This document shows positions 23,341-48,200 of a stretch of DNA of 64,000 nt, one piece after another. Each line of letters begins with the position of its first letter. Positions within the stretch are counted from its first letter, which is position 1. The DNA is taken from NCBI GenBank assembly GCA_964020155.1, contig OZ026567.1, positions 2,547,930-2,611,929 on the forward strand, read 5' to 3'. The notes beneath the pieces were generated by a model. That model was not told the origin of the DNA, made no database searches, and was given only the letters and a program-made list of their open reading frames with translations. This DNA is from Chondrilla cf. caribensis (taxonomy: Eukaryota; Porifera; Demospongiae; Chondrillida; Chondrillidae). The position numbers were made by a program, and so were the translations under genes.

Positions 23341-23647
23341 TTGAACATTCGAGCTTGAGACACTCATCGTAATTATACTAGTACTCGTCGAGACAGGAGA
23401 ACAGAGAATTTAACGATAGCGAAATCATTAATTCGGGCTCACGGTAACCGGCGATGACGCGATTACTGTACTTCCTGATAGTATAAAGATGGCGTCGTTT
23501 CGCTAGGCTATGATCGAGGGCCTGCCTATTTTCTTCTAGGAGGAAGACTAGGCCCAAATAGAAGTAAGTATCACAAAAATTATTAAGGGATAATCTCAAA
23601 AAGTGTAGCGGCCAAAGCCGCTACAGCCGCTACAGCTCCTACGCCCC

Positions 23648-23990
23648 TGAGTGTATGTATGCGTATGCATGTGTGCATGTGTGCATGCATGGTATATGTG
23701 TGCGAGTGTGTGTGCATGTATGTGTGCATGTGCGTGAATGTGTGTGTGTGTGTGTGTGTGCGTGTGTGTGTGTTGTGTGTGGAGTCATAATAGAATTTAT
23801 GTGTATGTGCATGTATGTGTGCATGGGCATGAATGTGTGTGTGTGTATGCGTATGCATGTGTGCATGTGTGTATGCACGGTATATGTGTGCGAGTGTGTG
23901 TGCATGTATGTGTGCATGTGCGTGAATGTGTGTGTGTGCGTGTGTGTATGTGTGGAGTGTGTGGAGTCATCATAGAATTTATGACCTGCA
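23648..23990. repeat. Duplicated GT-rich block carrying a coding-edge fragment
   Basis: Two imperfect copies of a ~190-bp GT-rich block, about 23,648-23,800 and 23,840-23,985. Each ends in GGAGTCATMATAGAATTTATG. On the minus strand this edge reads KFYYDSTHNTHT or KFYDDSTHSTHT, so a few codons next to the microsatellite were duplicated with it. Confidence 0.65.
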
Positions 23991-24466
23991 GCTGAGTCTG
24001 GTGTGTACATCCAAAGCAAAGGCTTCAGTCTGTCCTCATCTATCCCCTCGGCAGTAGACCACCAATCCGAGCTGCTGATACTGGTGGTATCGTCATTCCC
24101 CTTCGCTGATCCAAGTAGCGAAAGTTCGAAGATGCTCAGTAGCAAGAAGTCATCGATGCTAATGTTTGTCACCAATTTGCAAGACCAACTATTCTATGCC
24201 CGATGAACTGAGGCTCCCTAAACTCCAATCATCAAACGAATTTTGTCTTTCGGCTGTCAGTGTACTGTGTCGGGAAGCACCAGCAATGTTACAGGGTAAA
24301 TCCTGTTACTTCTTTTTCCAAATATGCGACAAATGGTTCTTCTTGCTGTGTTGAACTTGCTGACGAGGAATCTTGCTGTGCTTGTGATTTTCTTCTTACA
24401 CCATTAATGAGACGGACTTCTCCTGATGTACGAGTGGCGGTGATTTCTCCAGTAGTTGCCATCATT
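23950..24466 (-). pseudogene. Unrecognised minus-strand coding remnant running into a microsatellite
   Basis: Two open pieces suggest a decayed or partial gene: a start at 24,466 (MMATTGEITATRTSGEVRL, then NGVRRKSQAQQDSSSASS) that stops after 58 codons, and a later frame at about 24,175-23,950 (LLGSAKGNDDTTSISSSDWW, then DRLKPLLWMYTPDSAAGHK). The second runs straight into the CA/GT repeat. I do not recognise the family. Transposon-derived coding sequence is likely given the surroundings. Confidence 0.35.
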
Positions 24467-24739
24467 TAAACTCAAATATCAAATAAGTTAGGACACGACA
24501 AACAAAGTAGATGAGCAAGTTTTGAAGAAAATCGCAAATCTATACATTAAGGTTGCCATAGTCACTACGTTTGAAAGTTTCAACTAACCAATAATATAGA
24601 AGGTAATAGCACAAATAGAATCTAGAACACTTCATATTTGTATATTCTAAATTGTTTTTGTTTTGTTATTATATCTTATGCAATAATTGTAACGTACGTT
24701 TAATTTGTGTTAACTGCTTACTAGACTAGACTTACAAAT

Positions 24740-27700
24740 GTTGCGTTTCTTGCTGCGTATATTAGCGGGGTGTGTGTTGTCAGGAGTTATGGAAAGGTGA
24801 AACTGGGAGGTCATCACTGGTTGCCATCTCAATTTTGGTCCCCCACCTGATACAGATTTTGGTCTTGTCAGCTGGTTGGCGTAATATCCAGTGATGCATT
24901 CTTTACTTCATGTAATGTACCAATATGTAATGATAGCATGTATATTTATCGGTTTTCAGCTTTTTTTGAATTTCTTCACAGATTTGGACTATTTGCTCAA
25001 ATGTTTCAATGTCTGGAGACAGTCCATCAAATTGCAATGGCAGAATATTGCACATATGAGGGGTGAGACATTCGGTCGGATGAAGTTACAGGAGTATAGT
25101 CTGGTAAACTTTAATGGTGTTTCTATGTTGAGATAACAAAGTCAAAAGAGTAAGAACAATGTAGTAATTATGTGCAGTACTAAGAATTGACAGAATATGA
25201 GATGGTATAGTAATACAGATGGTGGGCACTATCTATTCAAACTAAGGTTAGTAATTGGGTTAGAGAGAAAAACCAACTCAGTACATGTGTTCTTTTTAAC
25301 CATCTGCAGTACAATTCAGAAGATATTATGGGCCCTCCATCACCTCATGTATCCTTATTTCTACAGTACCCTCTATACTGCTAATGACATATCACTTTGA
25401 TGGGATATTATGGACGGCTCTGTACAGCAAGACGTCAACAATGAGGAAAGCAGATGGGGAGCATGGTATGCAATATCACTTTTTGTACACATGTATCTCT
25501 GGTTTATTGCTCATCTTATGCAATTTCTAGACAGAAGATTGCTATGTGTTTGGAGTGCACAGACGAGTCATGAGATCCTGTTACTAGAACATTGTGCAGT
25601 CTGTTCGCTATAGGTAGATGGAGGTACGTACATGTGTGCATGTGCTACTTGATGATTTGATGGGAGATCTTGATCTTGATCTTGTTAGCAAAAGAGGAGA
25701 TGAGTACAGACCAAATGTGCAATTTGTCTATCTTCATCTGTTGGAGACAGTGAACTAAACTCCGGACCGACCTACAAATATCTGTGTGTGAGGTGTGAAA
25801 AGCCCGTGAGAAGGAACGATAGAGGAATCCAAACCAATGGTACCACTCAAACTGTGTTCCTATCTCAGAGATGCTGAATACTTTATCTAACTGACGATGT
25901 TTATTATGCATTATGTAGTCTACCCTGCCTGTCCAAAAGCTTTCCACTTGTTCATACAATACATGCAGTACATATGTACATGACCACTTACTTAGCAATT
26001 ATATGATAATTACTCACATGACGGTACTATTGTGTTCAAATACCTGCAGTTTCCAGGTGGAGTAGAACAGTGCCAGCAGTCTTCCTTCAAAATACTAGTT
26101 ACTGAGAAAGGAAAGAACCTAAAACCAGATGTTGAGACACAGGTGGAGTGTAGATACTGTTATGGGCATATACAGTCAGCGACACACTACTACGAGCATC
26201 ATCTCCATGTGACATTGGTAAATTGAACAAACGGTGTTTTATGTATGTATGTTACTAAGGTATATACGTAAACTGGTATTTCCTATTAGCAACCATTGAT
26301 TTTTGCTCCTATAACAAATGGGTATGGAAATTGCTAGGTCTTAATTAATGCTTCCACCAAATAGCAATATACAGTTAATGCATACAGTAGAGCGTGGTTC
26401 AACAAGTAGCTATAACGAGGCCCTGTGTGTAGCGAATGACAGACCATCAGTGTTAGTTATGGCTTTTTTACATACACGCTTACTGTCATTATGCTGACAC
26501 AGGGTATGATACTTCATCCAGCCTTGTAGACACTTTCTTAATGAGGACTTACGGAGCTCACCAACTTCTTGTATTCTTTCCTTCCTGTACAAACACTGAA
26601 TAGTGGCAGATCTAAGCTCGATGCATTCTCCAAATTTACTTTAATACTGAACTTGGCTTTATCCCCACATCAACACACGGAGGCAAGGCACCTTTACCTT
26701 TGTCAAGAGAAACACATGCTAATTCATACATCTGTTCTTCCTCCTTGATAATGTGACCAGCTTCCACGTATTTTACATACCAATCTTGGAAGTTCTGCCA
26801 TAGACAATGACGCACTGTAGATACACAGGCCACTCGTGTACACTGATATTAAAATGAACGGCTACTCTATGACCCCAAAATTTGTTTTAAATGTTGCACA
26901 CTTTCTTTCTACGAATGAAATACTCGCCTTAATATCAATGAAAAGATTGCCTCGTTATATCAATTAATCAATCAATCGAAAATTGAGTGCACCACACCCG
27001 AAGGTGCTAGGACATACCAATGGTCCTAGTACACTAGTCCATCACAATATGTTCTTCATCCATACCCCTTTGTCGCATTTCACAGCCTCTCTTGCCATCT
27101 TCCTTAATAGCCTCCCTTCATATACCTCACTGGTCGGAATCTTCATCCAGAATTTCATGCAGTGCATCTTGGCCTCCCATACAACTGGCAGGGACTTCAC
27201 AGTGACGCTTTGGGATGTAGTATCCCCACTCCAAAGAACATCCTGAAAGCCCGCAGCTGTACTTGTTTGATAGATTGTAAATTTCGGCAGCAACCCTATA
27301 CCTCTGCCCCATACAACATGCTTGACTTCACTAGTGACTAGCTAACAAGCATGTGTCGTCTGCAAATAGTAGACCAGGAACCTTCCCCTCACCACACTAC
27401 CCCACACTTCTCTTCCTGCAGTCTCTTTGTAGCACCATTAATGTAGAGAAAACCAAACGGAGACAGTACAGAACCTCACCGTAGCCCTGTGTTCACCTCA
27501 AAGTCTTCGCTAACCTCCCTCCTTGTCCACTCATGCCCATACTCTGCAAACATGACCACGTGCACAGCTTCTCCAGTCCCGCACCACTTTATCGTAGGCC
27601 TTAGAAAAGTCAATGAATACCACGAGCATACCAGTCGACTTCCTGACCATTTGTTTTTCCCAGCAATACCAAAGAAAGAACTTGGTCCCTACATCCTCTC

Positions 27701-28663
27701 CCTTTTGAAAACCACCCTGTTCTTCAGCTATAAGACCTTTCTCTTCAACCACACATGGGAGTCTAGACTTGCACAGCACCTTGCTAACCATGGAGGTCAG
27801 AGAGATACGGTTCACTTCACAAACACCCCTCACTTGCTTTTTTGTTACACGCACAACAACAACACTTCTCTCCACATAGTTGGTACCCTCTCTCGTTCCC
27901 AACAGACCCTAAACAGTGCTACCCACACCTCAAGCAACCTTTCCGTCAGCATCATTTCCATCACTTCACCATCGAGCCCGGGTGCTGCATCCTTCTTGAC
28001 CACATTAAGTGCCCATGATACCTCTTCTCTTGAGAGGTTCACATATTAGGCGCTGATTACATTCCAAAAGATCCACGTCTTTCCTTGTATGAGTGTCATC
28101 CAACTTTGTGTCCTCATTAAAATCATCCCCCAAGACTCTAGGAAATTGAGTTCTCCAGACTTCAATTGCCTCTTCCCCTGATCTTACGACCCCTTCCTCA
28201 TCATACACTTGAAATAAATTGTGTCCCTGTTTCCTCGAGTTCCAAACATCTTCTTCACATCAATGCTTTCCAGAGCTTTTTAGGACACTTCAAATCTCGT
28301 TCCAACTGTTCACATTTTTCTTCTGAAAGCCTCGTTTTCCCCTTTCACTGCCTTCAAATACACTGACCTTGCCTTCAAGTATTCATTGCTTAAGTGCTTC
28401 CTTTCATCTCCAGTTTTGCTTTCCAAACCTTCCTTCAGCCCACGGTACCACACATCTACCAATATGCCCACACAAGAACAGAGTGGTCAGATCTCCTGTA
28501 CCACTCTTCACACCCATACAACTTCTCTTATTCTGACAGTCTTCACAACAAAGTTCTGAATACTCTGCAATTCTTCTGGCACCAAGCAGTAATCTACCAC
28601 ATATCTATTTCTAGCAGACATATAAGTGAGCTGATCTAGACCCTGTCTTCCATTCACAAACAC
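24740..28663 (-). mobile_element. Non-LTR retrotransposon copy B, most complete copy (3.9 kb)
   Basis: Minus-strand element whose 3' end is at 24,740. Its polymerase region is at about 28,210-26,410: VVRSGEEAIEVW near 28,190, a DAAPGLDGEVMEMM block near 27,980, then VNRISLTSMVSKVLCKSRL and EEQGGFQKGEDV, a palm motif FIDFSKAYDKV (about 27,610-27,640), and the FADD box at 27,355-27,366. Downstream pieces (MKFWMKIPTSEVYEGRLLRK, WQNFQDWYVKYVEAG, RKERIQEVGELRKSSL) resemble the C-terminal part of LINE ORF2. Frameshifts break it into more than six frames. The 1.1-kb tail (24,740-25,870) looks non-coding. Confidence 0.8.
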
Positions 28664-29639
28664 ATTAAAACAGTAATCAATACTGGAGAGTTAATTGTGT
28701 TTGCATTTAAATTAAATGATATACGAATTGGAGGATACTTACTTTCTAAATAATACTGGACGTTTCCAATATGACAAACCCTTATAGATCGATTCAATAG
28801 TCAATTAATGTAATGACTGTAGTGTTATTTTATTAGCACCTATGTAAAATGAAGAGTAACAAAGTTACTTACTGAGACATGTAAGAACTATATTATGATC
28901 ACTGATATTAAACAACCAAACTTCCATCTATTAAGTATTCCTTATAAATTAAACGTTTATTGTTTGTTCCTTTTTTAATGTATTTATGCATACACAAAAA
29001 AATTGTTTTTAGTAGCTTGTGCTCAGTCCAAACTGTATTTTTCTATCGTCAATATTACAACTTGCCCTTTTATCCAAGTGATATATTGATGTACTCACTT
29101 TTTGTATCTTTTCATGATTTGAATTGATGTTGGGGTTTTGCAAACAGATTCAATAGATGAATTTTCTTGTAATAAAACCTTAACTAATGCAAAATTCGGT
29201 AAACTTTTAATGCTATACATAGATGGTGTCTTTTGAAGCTAACAGCGAAAATTGCCTCATTTGTTGAGACTTTTAAACTATGTTCCTTCTTGAAGGAGAA
29301 TATCTGTACCTTACAGGCCAATGACAAATTTTCTATTGCTAGCATACTTTGTTAAAGTTGAATTCTTATGCTAAAGAAAGATTCATGTGCAATGTGATTT
29401 TAAATGAAGGATGTCGATAACTTTATTCTTCTCACCATGTTTACATCTTCAGATTCTTATTACCATCAAACTTTCAATAATTGAAGCGCAATAAAGATTT
29501 CCTCTTCTTACTTAAAGGAGATAACACACACAGGTTGTTATTATATACTATAATAATAATATTTCAGTTTTAAATTTTATTATTATCAGTATGAATGTTT
29601 AAAACATGTTGAAACTGAGTAGTTAGTTCCAGCTCTGAT
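28664..29639. other. AT-rich sequence, nothing recognised
   Basis: No coding frame of note and no clear repeat termini. It is AT-rich, probably decayed repeat or intergenic sequence downstream of the arrestin gene. Confidence 0.4.
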
Positions 29640-30870
29640 ACCGTATGTCCACTCAGCTTATTCTAGGCCATCCAACCTTTCATGGCATGAAGAGATCCCT
29701 CCGCCGAAGGACATCAGCAAAAAGATTTATTGGCCCTCTATTATTCTGTCTTATAATTCACAAAATGGTATCTATGCTTTACGCAGTCTTCAAAGTTTTC
29801 TAATTCGATGATGGAACTTTGGAGGCAACAGCAAAGAGCAATGTAAAGAAAAATATATAATTGAAGAGAAAGGGTGGTCCCTTGAACTACATTTAAATGT
29901 TCAATGATTTGAACTCATCTTTGAAGATTCACCCTTAATGAACACTCCTCGACACCTATTCCTTCCTTTAAGTTTTTGACCCGTACATGCCTCCTACTTG
30001 GATCTTTTCTTAGCAGCTCTACTTCCTTAGTCACCTGTCTTGAGAGTAAAATCAGTCAACTGGAGGTGATCAGTGAACTTCTCTGCCATCTTTCATCCGA
30101 TAGGACCTTACTTTGCTACTCCACTCTCTTGCCCTACCTATGCTACTTCACATTCTACATATTATGTCTTTGGCATTTTCTACTCCAATTTTGGCCTCAC
30201 ATGATGATATTCTGTTGTCAATGATCTCCAACGTAACCAACAACAATCTCAATCAGGATGATCCAGCTTGGTTACAAAATACCCTACCCATATGATCTGG
30301 CAGCCTTGGGATGAGGAGTGCGGTTCATCTGGCAATTCATGCTTTTTTGCTTCAGCCGATGGAACCTCCTTCCTTGTTTATCGGATTCTTCCTTCTAATC
30401 TCCTTGCCACAGCTTATAAAGAACGTGAGTGATTTCTTGTTCTGGAAAGAAAATCTACCTAAGGAAAGTCACCACCATCTCCTGCAAACACCCATTAGCA
30501 TAAGGCTTAGGACCAACCTAGTGTGCAACATATACTTGATTCTTTGATCTCCAATGCAAGCAACCTGCATACTAAGGGTCACCTAATGGCCTACTCAAAC
30601 AAGGATACTGGAGCTTGGTTAAATGCTATACGAGGACATCACTGGGACTTAGGATGAGTGATGAAACCAATTCAAGTAGCTGTCAGCCTAAGACTTGGTA
30701 ACCTACATTACTAACCTCATCAATACCTTCACTGTGGAAACAAGGTAACTGAGATGGGTACTCATGGCCTGTTTTGCAGGAAAAGTCAATGGAGACACTC
30801 GAGACAATTAACTCAACCAAATGATACATCGATCATTGTCATCTGCAAAGATTCCCTCACTTATGGAGAC
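29640..30870 (+). pseudogene. Reverse-transcriptase-type retroelement remnant (3' portion)
   Basis: Read with frameshifts, the plus strand gives blocks typical of the region after the RT palm in widespread animal retroelements: LESKISQLEVISE (about 30,035), NQDDPAWLQ (about 30,250), RSAVHLA followed by a FLASADGT-like block in another frame (about 30,315-30,360), NKDTGAWLN (about 30,600), a decayed GNLHY/CGNK/GTHGLFC zinc-like region (about 30,690-30,780) and LNQMIHRSLSSAKIPSL (about 30,805-30,855). Many stops. The last piece also occurs at 5,526-5,610. Confidence 0.65.
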
Positions 30871-31211
30871 ATATTATATTATACTATTGACAATCAAATT
30901 TGAATTTATTTTAGTTATTACCTTAAAATTAGTCCATCATTATAAACTTTCAGCTACCTAGACCTCAAATTATAGCCATTGTAAAATCAACTGAAATATA
31001 CTATATATGTGCTAAATAAATGTGTGTGCAATAATAGCTGGATGTTTAATACATTACAAACAAAGATAAATACATCTGCATGTCTCATATTTTGTTAATT
31101 CATACTGATAAACTTTGTAGAAAAAACAGAAGAATTTGAATACGCACAATAACACAAATCATGGTTATATGAATCTAATCACACAATACTTTCTCCATTA
31201 CAAATCAAAAT

Positions 31212-43893
<12,682 letters not shown>

Positions 43894-45282
43894 TGTGGAC
43901 GACCAACTTTGACGCAGGTATGTGACTTGCTGATTCCTTCTAAGTTTCCATTACCACTTTCAATATGTCGCTGATGTAATACACGAACTGTACCCGCATT
44001 GATATAATATAAATAGCGAATAAAATAGCTGGCGACAATGCAACATATATACGTATATAGCAGGGTCAGATCTTTTAACGCCCATTTTGCGCAATGAAGG
44101 GTGGATGAATGGCCCGCTAGACTGTCGTGCGACATTTGGCGGCCATTTTGATACGATTACTTGTGTACATAGTACTGGTACTAGGTTCTACATCGGCTTC
44201 AGATGTTATGGTCAAAGTCAAAGCGAGTAGAAGATAGACGTGAGTGAGAAGATTTTGAATCTCATAGGCCCGCTTAGTGCTTTCATCAGGAAATGCACAT
44301 TAAAACTTCGCCCTTTTTTGTAGCGTTCCCCTAGTCGTAGAGTTAATCCACCGGTTTCGAACATCATAGCTACCATATTCATACAAAATGGCTCATAGTT
44401 GGACAGTCGACGTCTAGTACGCAACTTATATCTAATGCCTAACTATAAATTATCCATCTTGACTTGTGTGTGATATGCAGGTTCGCCTTATTATGGTTTT
44501 CTGTGTCCTTTAAACCTACTTCGTGTTCCCTTCCTAATATGCAGTTGTACATTTGCAATGGAATATGTATTCACAAGCACATAGGAGACGTTCCTCTTAA
44601 GCCTAAGGTATCACAGCTCTTCAAAACAAAGTAGACATACCTCAATTGAAGGAATTTGTGGCCGTCTTGCCTATCAGGTTGGATTTATGTACATGAACCA
44701 TGTAGATTGTGGACTTTATCTCAGTTGTTCAAATTTAAATTTGAAGTTGAAATTACTATAATACATACAAATAATTATGGATGGGATATTACTATAATAC
44801 ATAGAAATGACTATGGATGGGATAGACTAACTATTCATGATGTCCTTGTGAGACTTTTATTAGATGTTACATGTACAGTGAACTCTTCAAACCGCCACCG
44901 CTTTATCCACCAAACCTCTTAATCTGCCCAATTTCCCAGTACCAATATAATGTACAAGTACCAATGAATATCCAGTTAATCCCCTAAACTCGTTAATCCA
45001 CCATATTCTTTAAGAATGATTTGGGGCAGATTAACGTGTATTCACTGTATGTCTTTATCATCAATGTACGTTGTCTGTATCGGTTTATATTAGCATCAAA
45101 GTTTGTTGTACTTTAAATAAGGTACATGTAGTTTACATGTGACCTTTTACCCTCAAAAACTTTTGTATCCATTGTTATGATGTCATGCAAACACTGTGGA
45201 AAAGGTTTGAATGTGAGGCAATGCTCAGAAGTATGAATTGTATGAGCATACGTATGCCTATTTATTGTTTATTCTAACAGAA
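43894..45282. promoter_or_regulatory. Head-to-head intergenic region between arrestin and TRIP12-like genes
   Basis: 1.4 kb separates the two start codons. A GCGGCCATTTTG motif at about 44,140-44,151 resembles a YY1 site (reverse of an AAATGGCCGC-type core), and GC-rich patches occur at 44,060-44,160. A CAG acceptor-like site lies 2 bp before the TRIP12 ATG (45,280), so a 5' non-coding exon probably lies within this interval. A MITE occupies 44,876-45,047. Confidence 0.4.
44876..45047. mobile_element. Tigger/pogo-like MITE in the intergenic region
   Basis: The ends CAGTGAACTCTTC and, mirrored, CAGTGAATACACG are each next to TA (44,874-44,875 and 45,048-45,049). Internal TTAATC motifs are repeated. 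172 bp, non-coding. Confidence 0.6.
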
Positions 45283-48200
45283 ATGGCTGAAAATGTTACC
45301 GCTGATACCGGTTAGTGTGATACACATTATTCAGTATTGTATATTTCAACAAAAGTATAAGCTGTAAACTGTCTCATTGGTATGCATGTTATATACATAC
45401 GTAGATTTACCTATGCATGCTGAAGGGAGTTTGAAATACAAGAGACAATCTTCTGTCAATAAAAGAGCTCGTCATATCCTTTCTGTCCTTTCGGATGCAA
45501 AAAACATAGAAACACAGCTTGAATGCCTCACTGACTTATGCCAGGTACTGCATATTATGTACATACGTACTTATGTGGAGTAATAGCATTGAAGTCACAC
45601 ATTTGAAATTATTGTTATGTATGTACATGTTGCCATATTGTAGATTTTGGTCATGGGTGATGCAAACAGCTTGTCTGGATTTCCTGTTGAAGTTGCTGTA
45701 CCTTTACTGGCAAGTATACATGTATACACATGATTAATCACTTATCATGGATACTCGTTTTCCAACATATTACAGGTTCAGTCAATGAAATCTGAGAATT
45801 TCGACTTGGTAAGCTTTTTATACTTTTTATCTTCAATGATGATCGGGTGCATTTAGGTCTCTTAATATGATATCATTGTGTTGGACTAAGAAGCTGACCA
45901 AATCAGCTCCTAGTTCCATTAAATACATACCATTTATTGTTCAACACATAGCCATCTGCATCACCATACTATAATAGTAATGTACTGAGGGCTGTATTAG
46001 GCACACATTTATAGGCTGATGAATTGCATACGTACATGGAAGAAAGGGGTACAATCACTTTGATCAATGTTTTTTATATGTATTAACAGCATATAATGTT
46101 ATTAATATTATTTTGTAGTCAGTGGTGGCTTGCAGAGCGTTGTGTTACATGATGGATGTCTTACCAACATCGGTCAATTTGGTAGTTGGAGCAACTCACG
46201 TATTTGTGGAAAAGGTATATAAATTAGGTGTCTACTGGTACAGTGAATGGGGGTATTATGGGGTACATATCCTATGTATCACTGAGATCCCCTGATGTGA
46301 CTAATAATTAATCAATTAGCAATCAGAAGGTCTGTAAGTGGCCAATCAGGATACAAATTATTCACATGACACCTTTAGAAAGGAAATACAGAAAGTGGAT
46401 GCTTTTATGAAACACTTCAGCTTGTCCATCAGCATCCCACACAAAGGATTCATTGCATATTTATCCTTCCTAAAGGTGATATACGTACTGTATAACATAT
46501 GCATACATCATTGCCCTGGTAATTTTAGTATGTTGTGATCAAGAGTACCATCCAGTTAAGTATGCATGTACTGTAGTGTAAGGGTCACCTTGGTGAGCAA
46601 AGTAAGGCATGTGTACATGGGACCATGGATATTCACCAGATGTTGTCCTAGTAACTCTTCTCTGTGTGTTATGATAGCATCATACAGTATCTGCATACAT
46701 AGCTAGAACATTTTTAAGTATGCATGTACTCATGTTTGTATACGTAGCTACAAGTCATTGATTGCTTGGATATCGCTGAACAAGCTCTGGTGGCCTTGGA
46801 GAAGGTATCTTTTGTACATTACAGAGCTGTTTTGGAGATGGTAAGTGTGACATATCCCACCTACTGTATACGTATATATGTACTTGTGGAGTATGTGTAT
46901 ACTAAATGTACTGGACATTGGATATTATGTAGAATGCTGTGGTACTTGTAGTGAAGTGTAACCAGTATGTGGACATAGGGGACACATCTGATAGTTCATT
47001 GAAGCACTGTCTTGTATTAGTAGAATTCAGGATACATCCTTTATTTGTGTCCCCCACACATCTAAACAATCGCTCCCTTATTCTTTTGAATTGTGCAGTA
47101 TTGTCACTAATTTGTGTAGATGTATTTGGTAGAGACTAGTTTCATTTTGTTGGAATACATAGTATAGCTACAACATTAATGTTTGATCAGATGTTCATTT
47201 CTAATCACCATAACACTAAACCTAATGTACTGTGCTCCTTCATTCCTATGGAGCAGGTTACGTGCACATGCTACATATAAGTGGAAAATTCCACGACTTA
47301 AACTACTAAAAGGGTGAATACATAATGATGAAATGTTAAATTAGATCATTTACAGAATAATCTAGTGTAACAATCTTAATGATGTTAAATTTTACATTGA
47401 CAAAGGACCCTTTGTTTATCTGTTATTTGTTTTGAATGTTGTAGGGAGGAGTGTCTGCATCCCTTCTATATTTTGATTTCCTGCCAGCAGCTTCCCAGGT
47501 ACAAGTGTAAATACATGAGTGTGTTATGCATTCACTAACTGAACTGTTGTTGCTGTGTTATCAAAGCAAGTGAAATGTGTTTGATAAAAAAACTCTTACA
47601 TATGTACTTGTTGCTCCAGCGAAATTCAATCAGCATTGTTGCCAACTGTACTAAAGCCGTGAATGAAGACAATTTCCCAATATTTGCTGATGCAATTCCA
47701 GTCCTAACTCAGAGGCTACAACATCAAGTAAGGATGCATGCGATTGAGGTCACCTTTTCTACAAAATTGGTATTATAATATTATTTGGATTATACACGGA
47801 TATTCTTGGATGAACACATGGGTCCAAGGCCTTTACAGTCTATCACATCCTGAGAGCAAAGTTGTTTATCAAGTTACCATGGGTTAACTAGTGTAGCATA
47901 TCTTCCACGGTATAGGGGCTAACATGATTACGTCTTATACAGTATGGAATCCCAATTCAGTCATAATGTTATATGAAATATAATGCATGGACTTTATACC
48001 CTTATCTCCATCATAGATAGTATTTCCGCCTCCTTTTAAGAGGCTTTGAAGGTTAATAATATTATCAACTCAAGTTATCCTGGAATTTACACAGTGTATT
48101 TTGTGATGTACGTATGTTATAGCAGCATCCTGGTGTGGACAATTTATACTGAGCATGTAGGCATATAGTTTAATACAAAATAAAGGGCTCTTAATCAATT

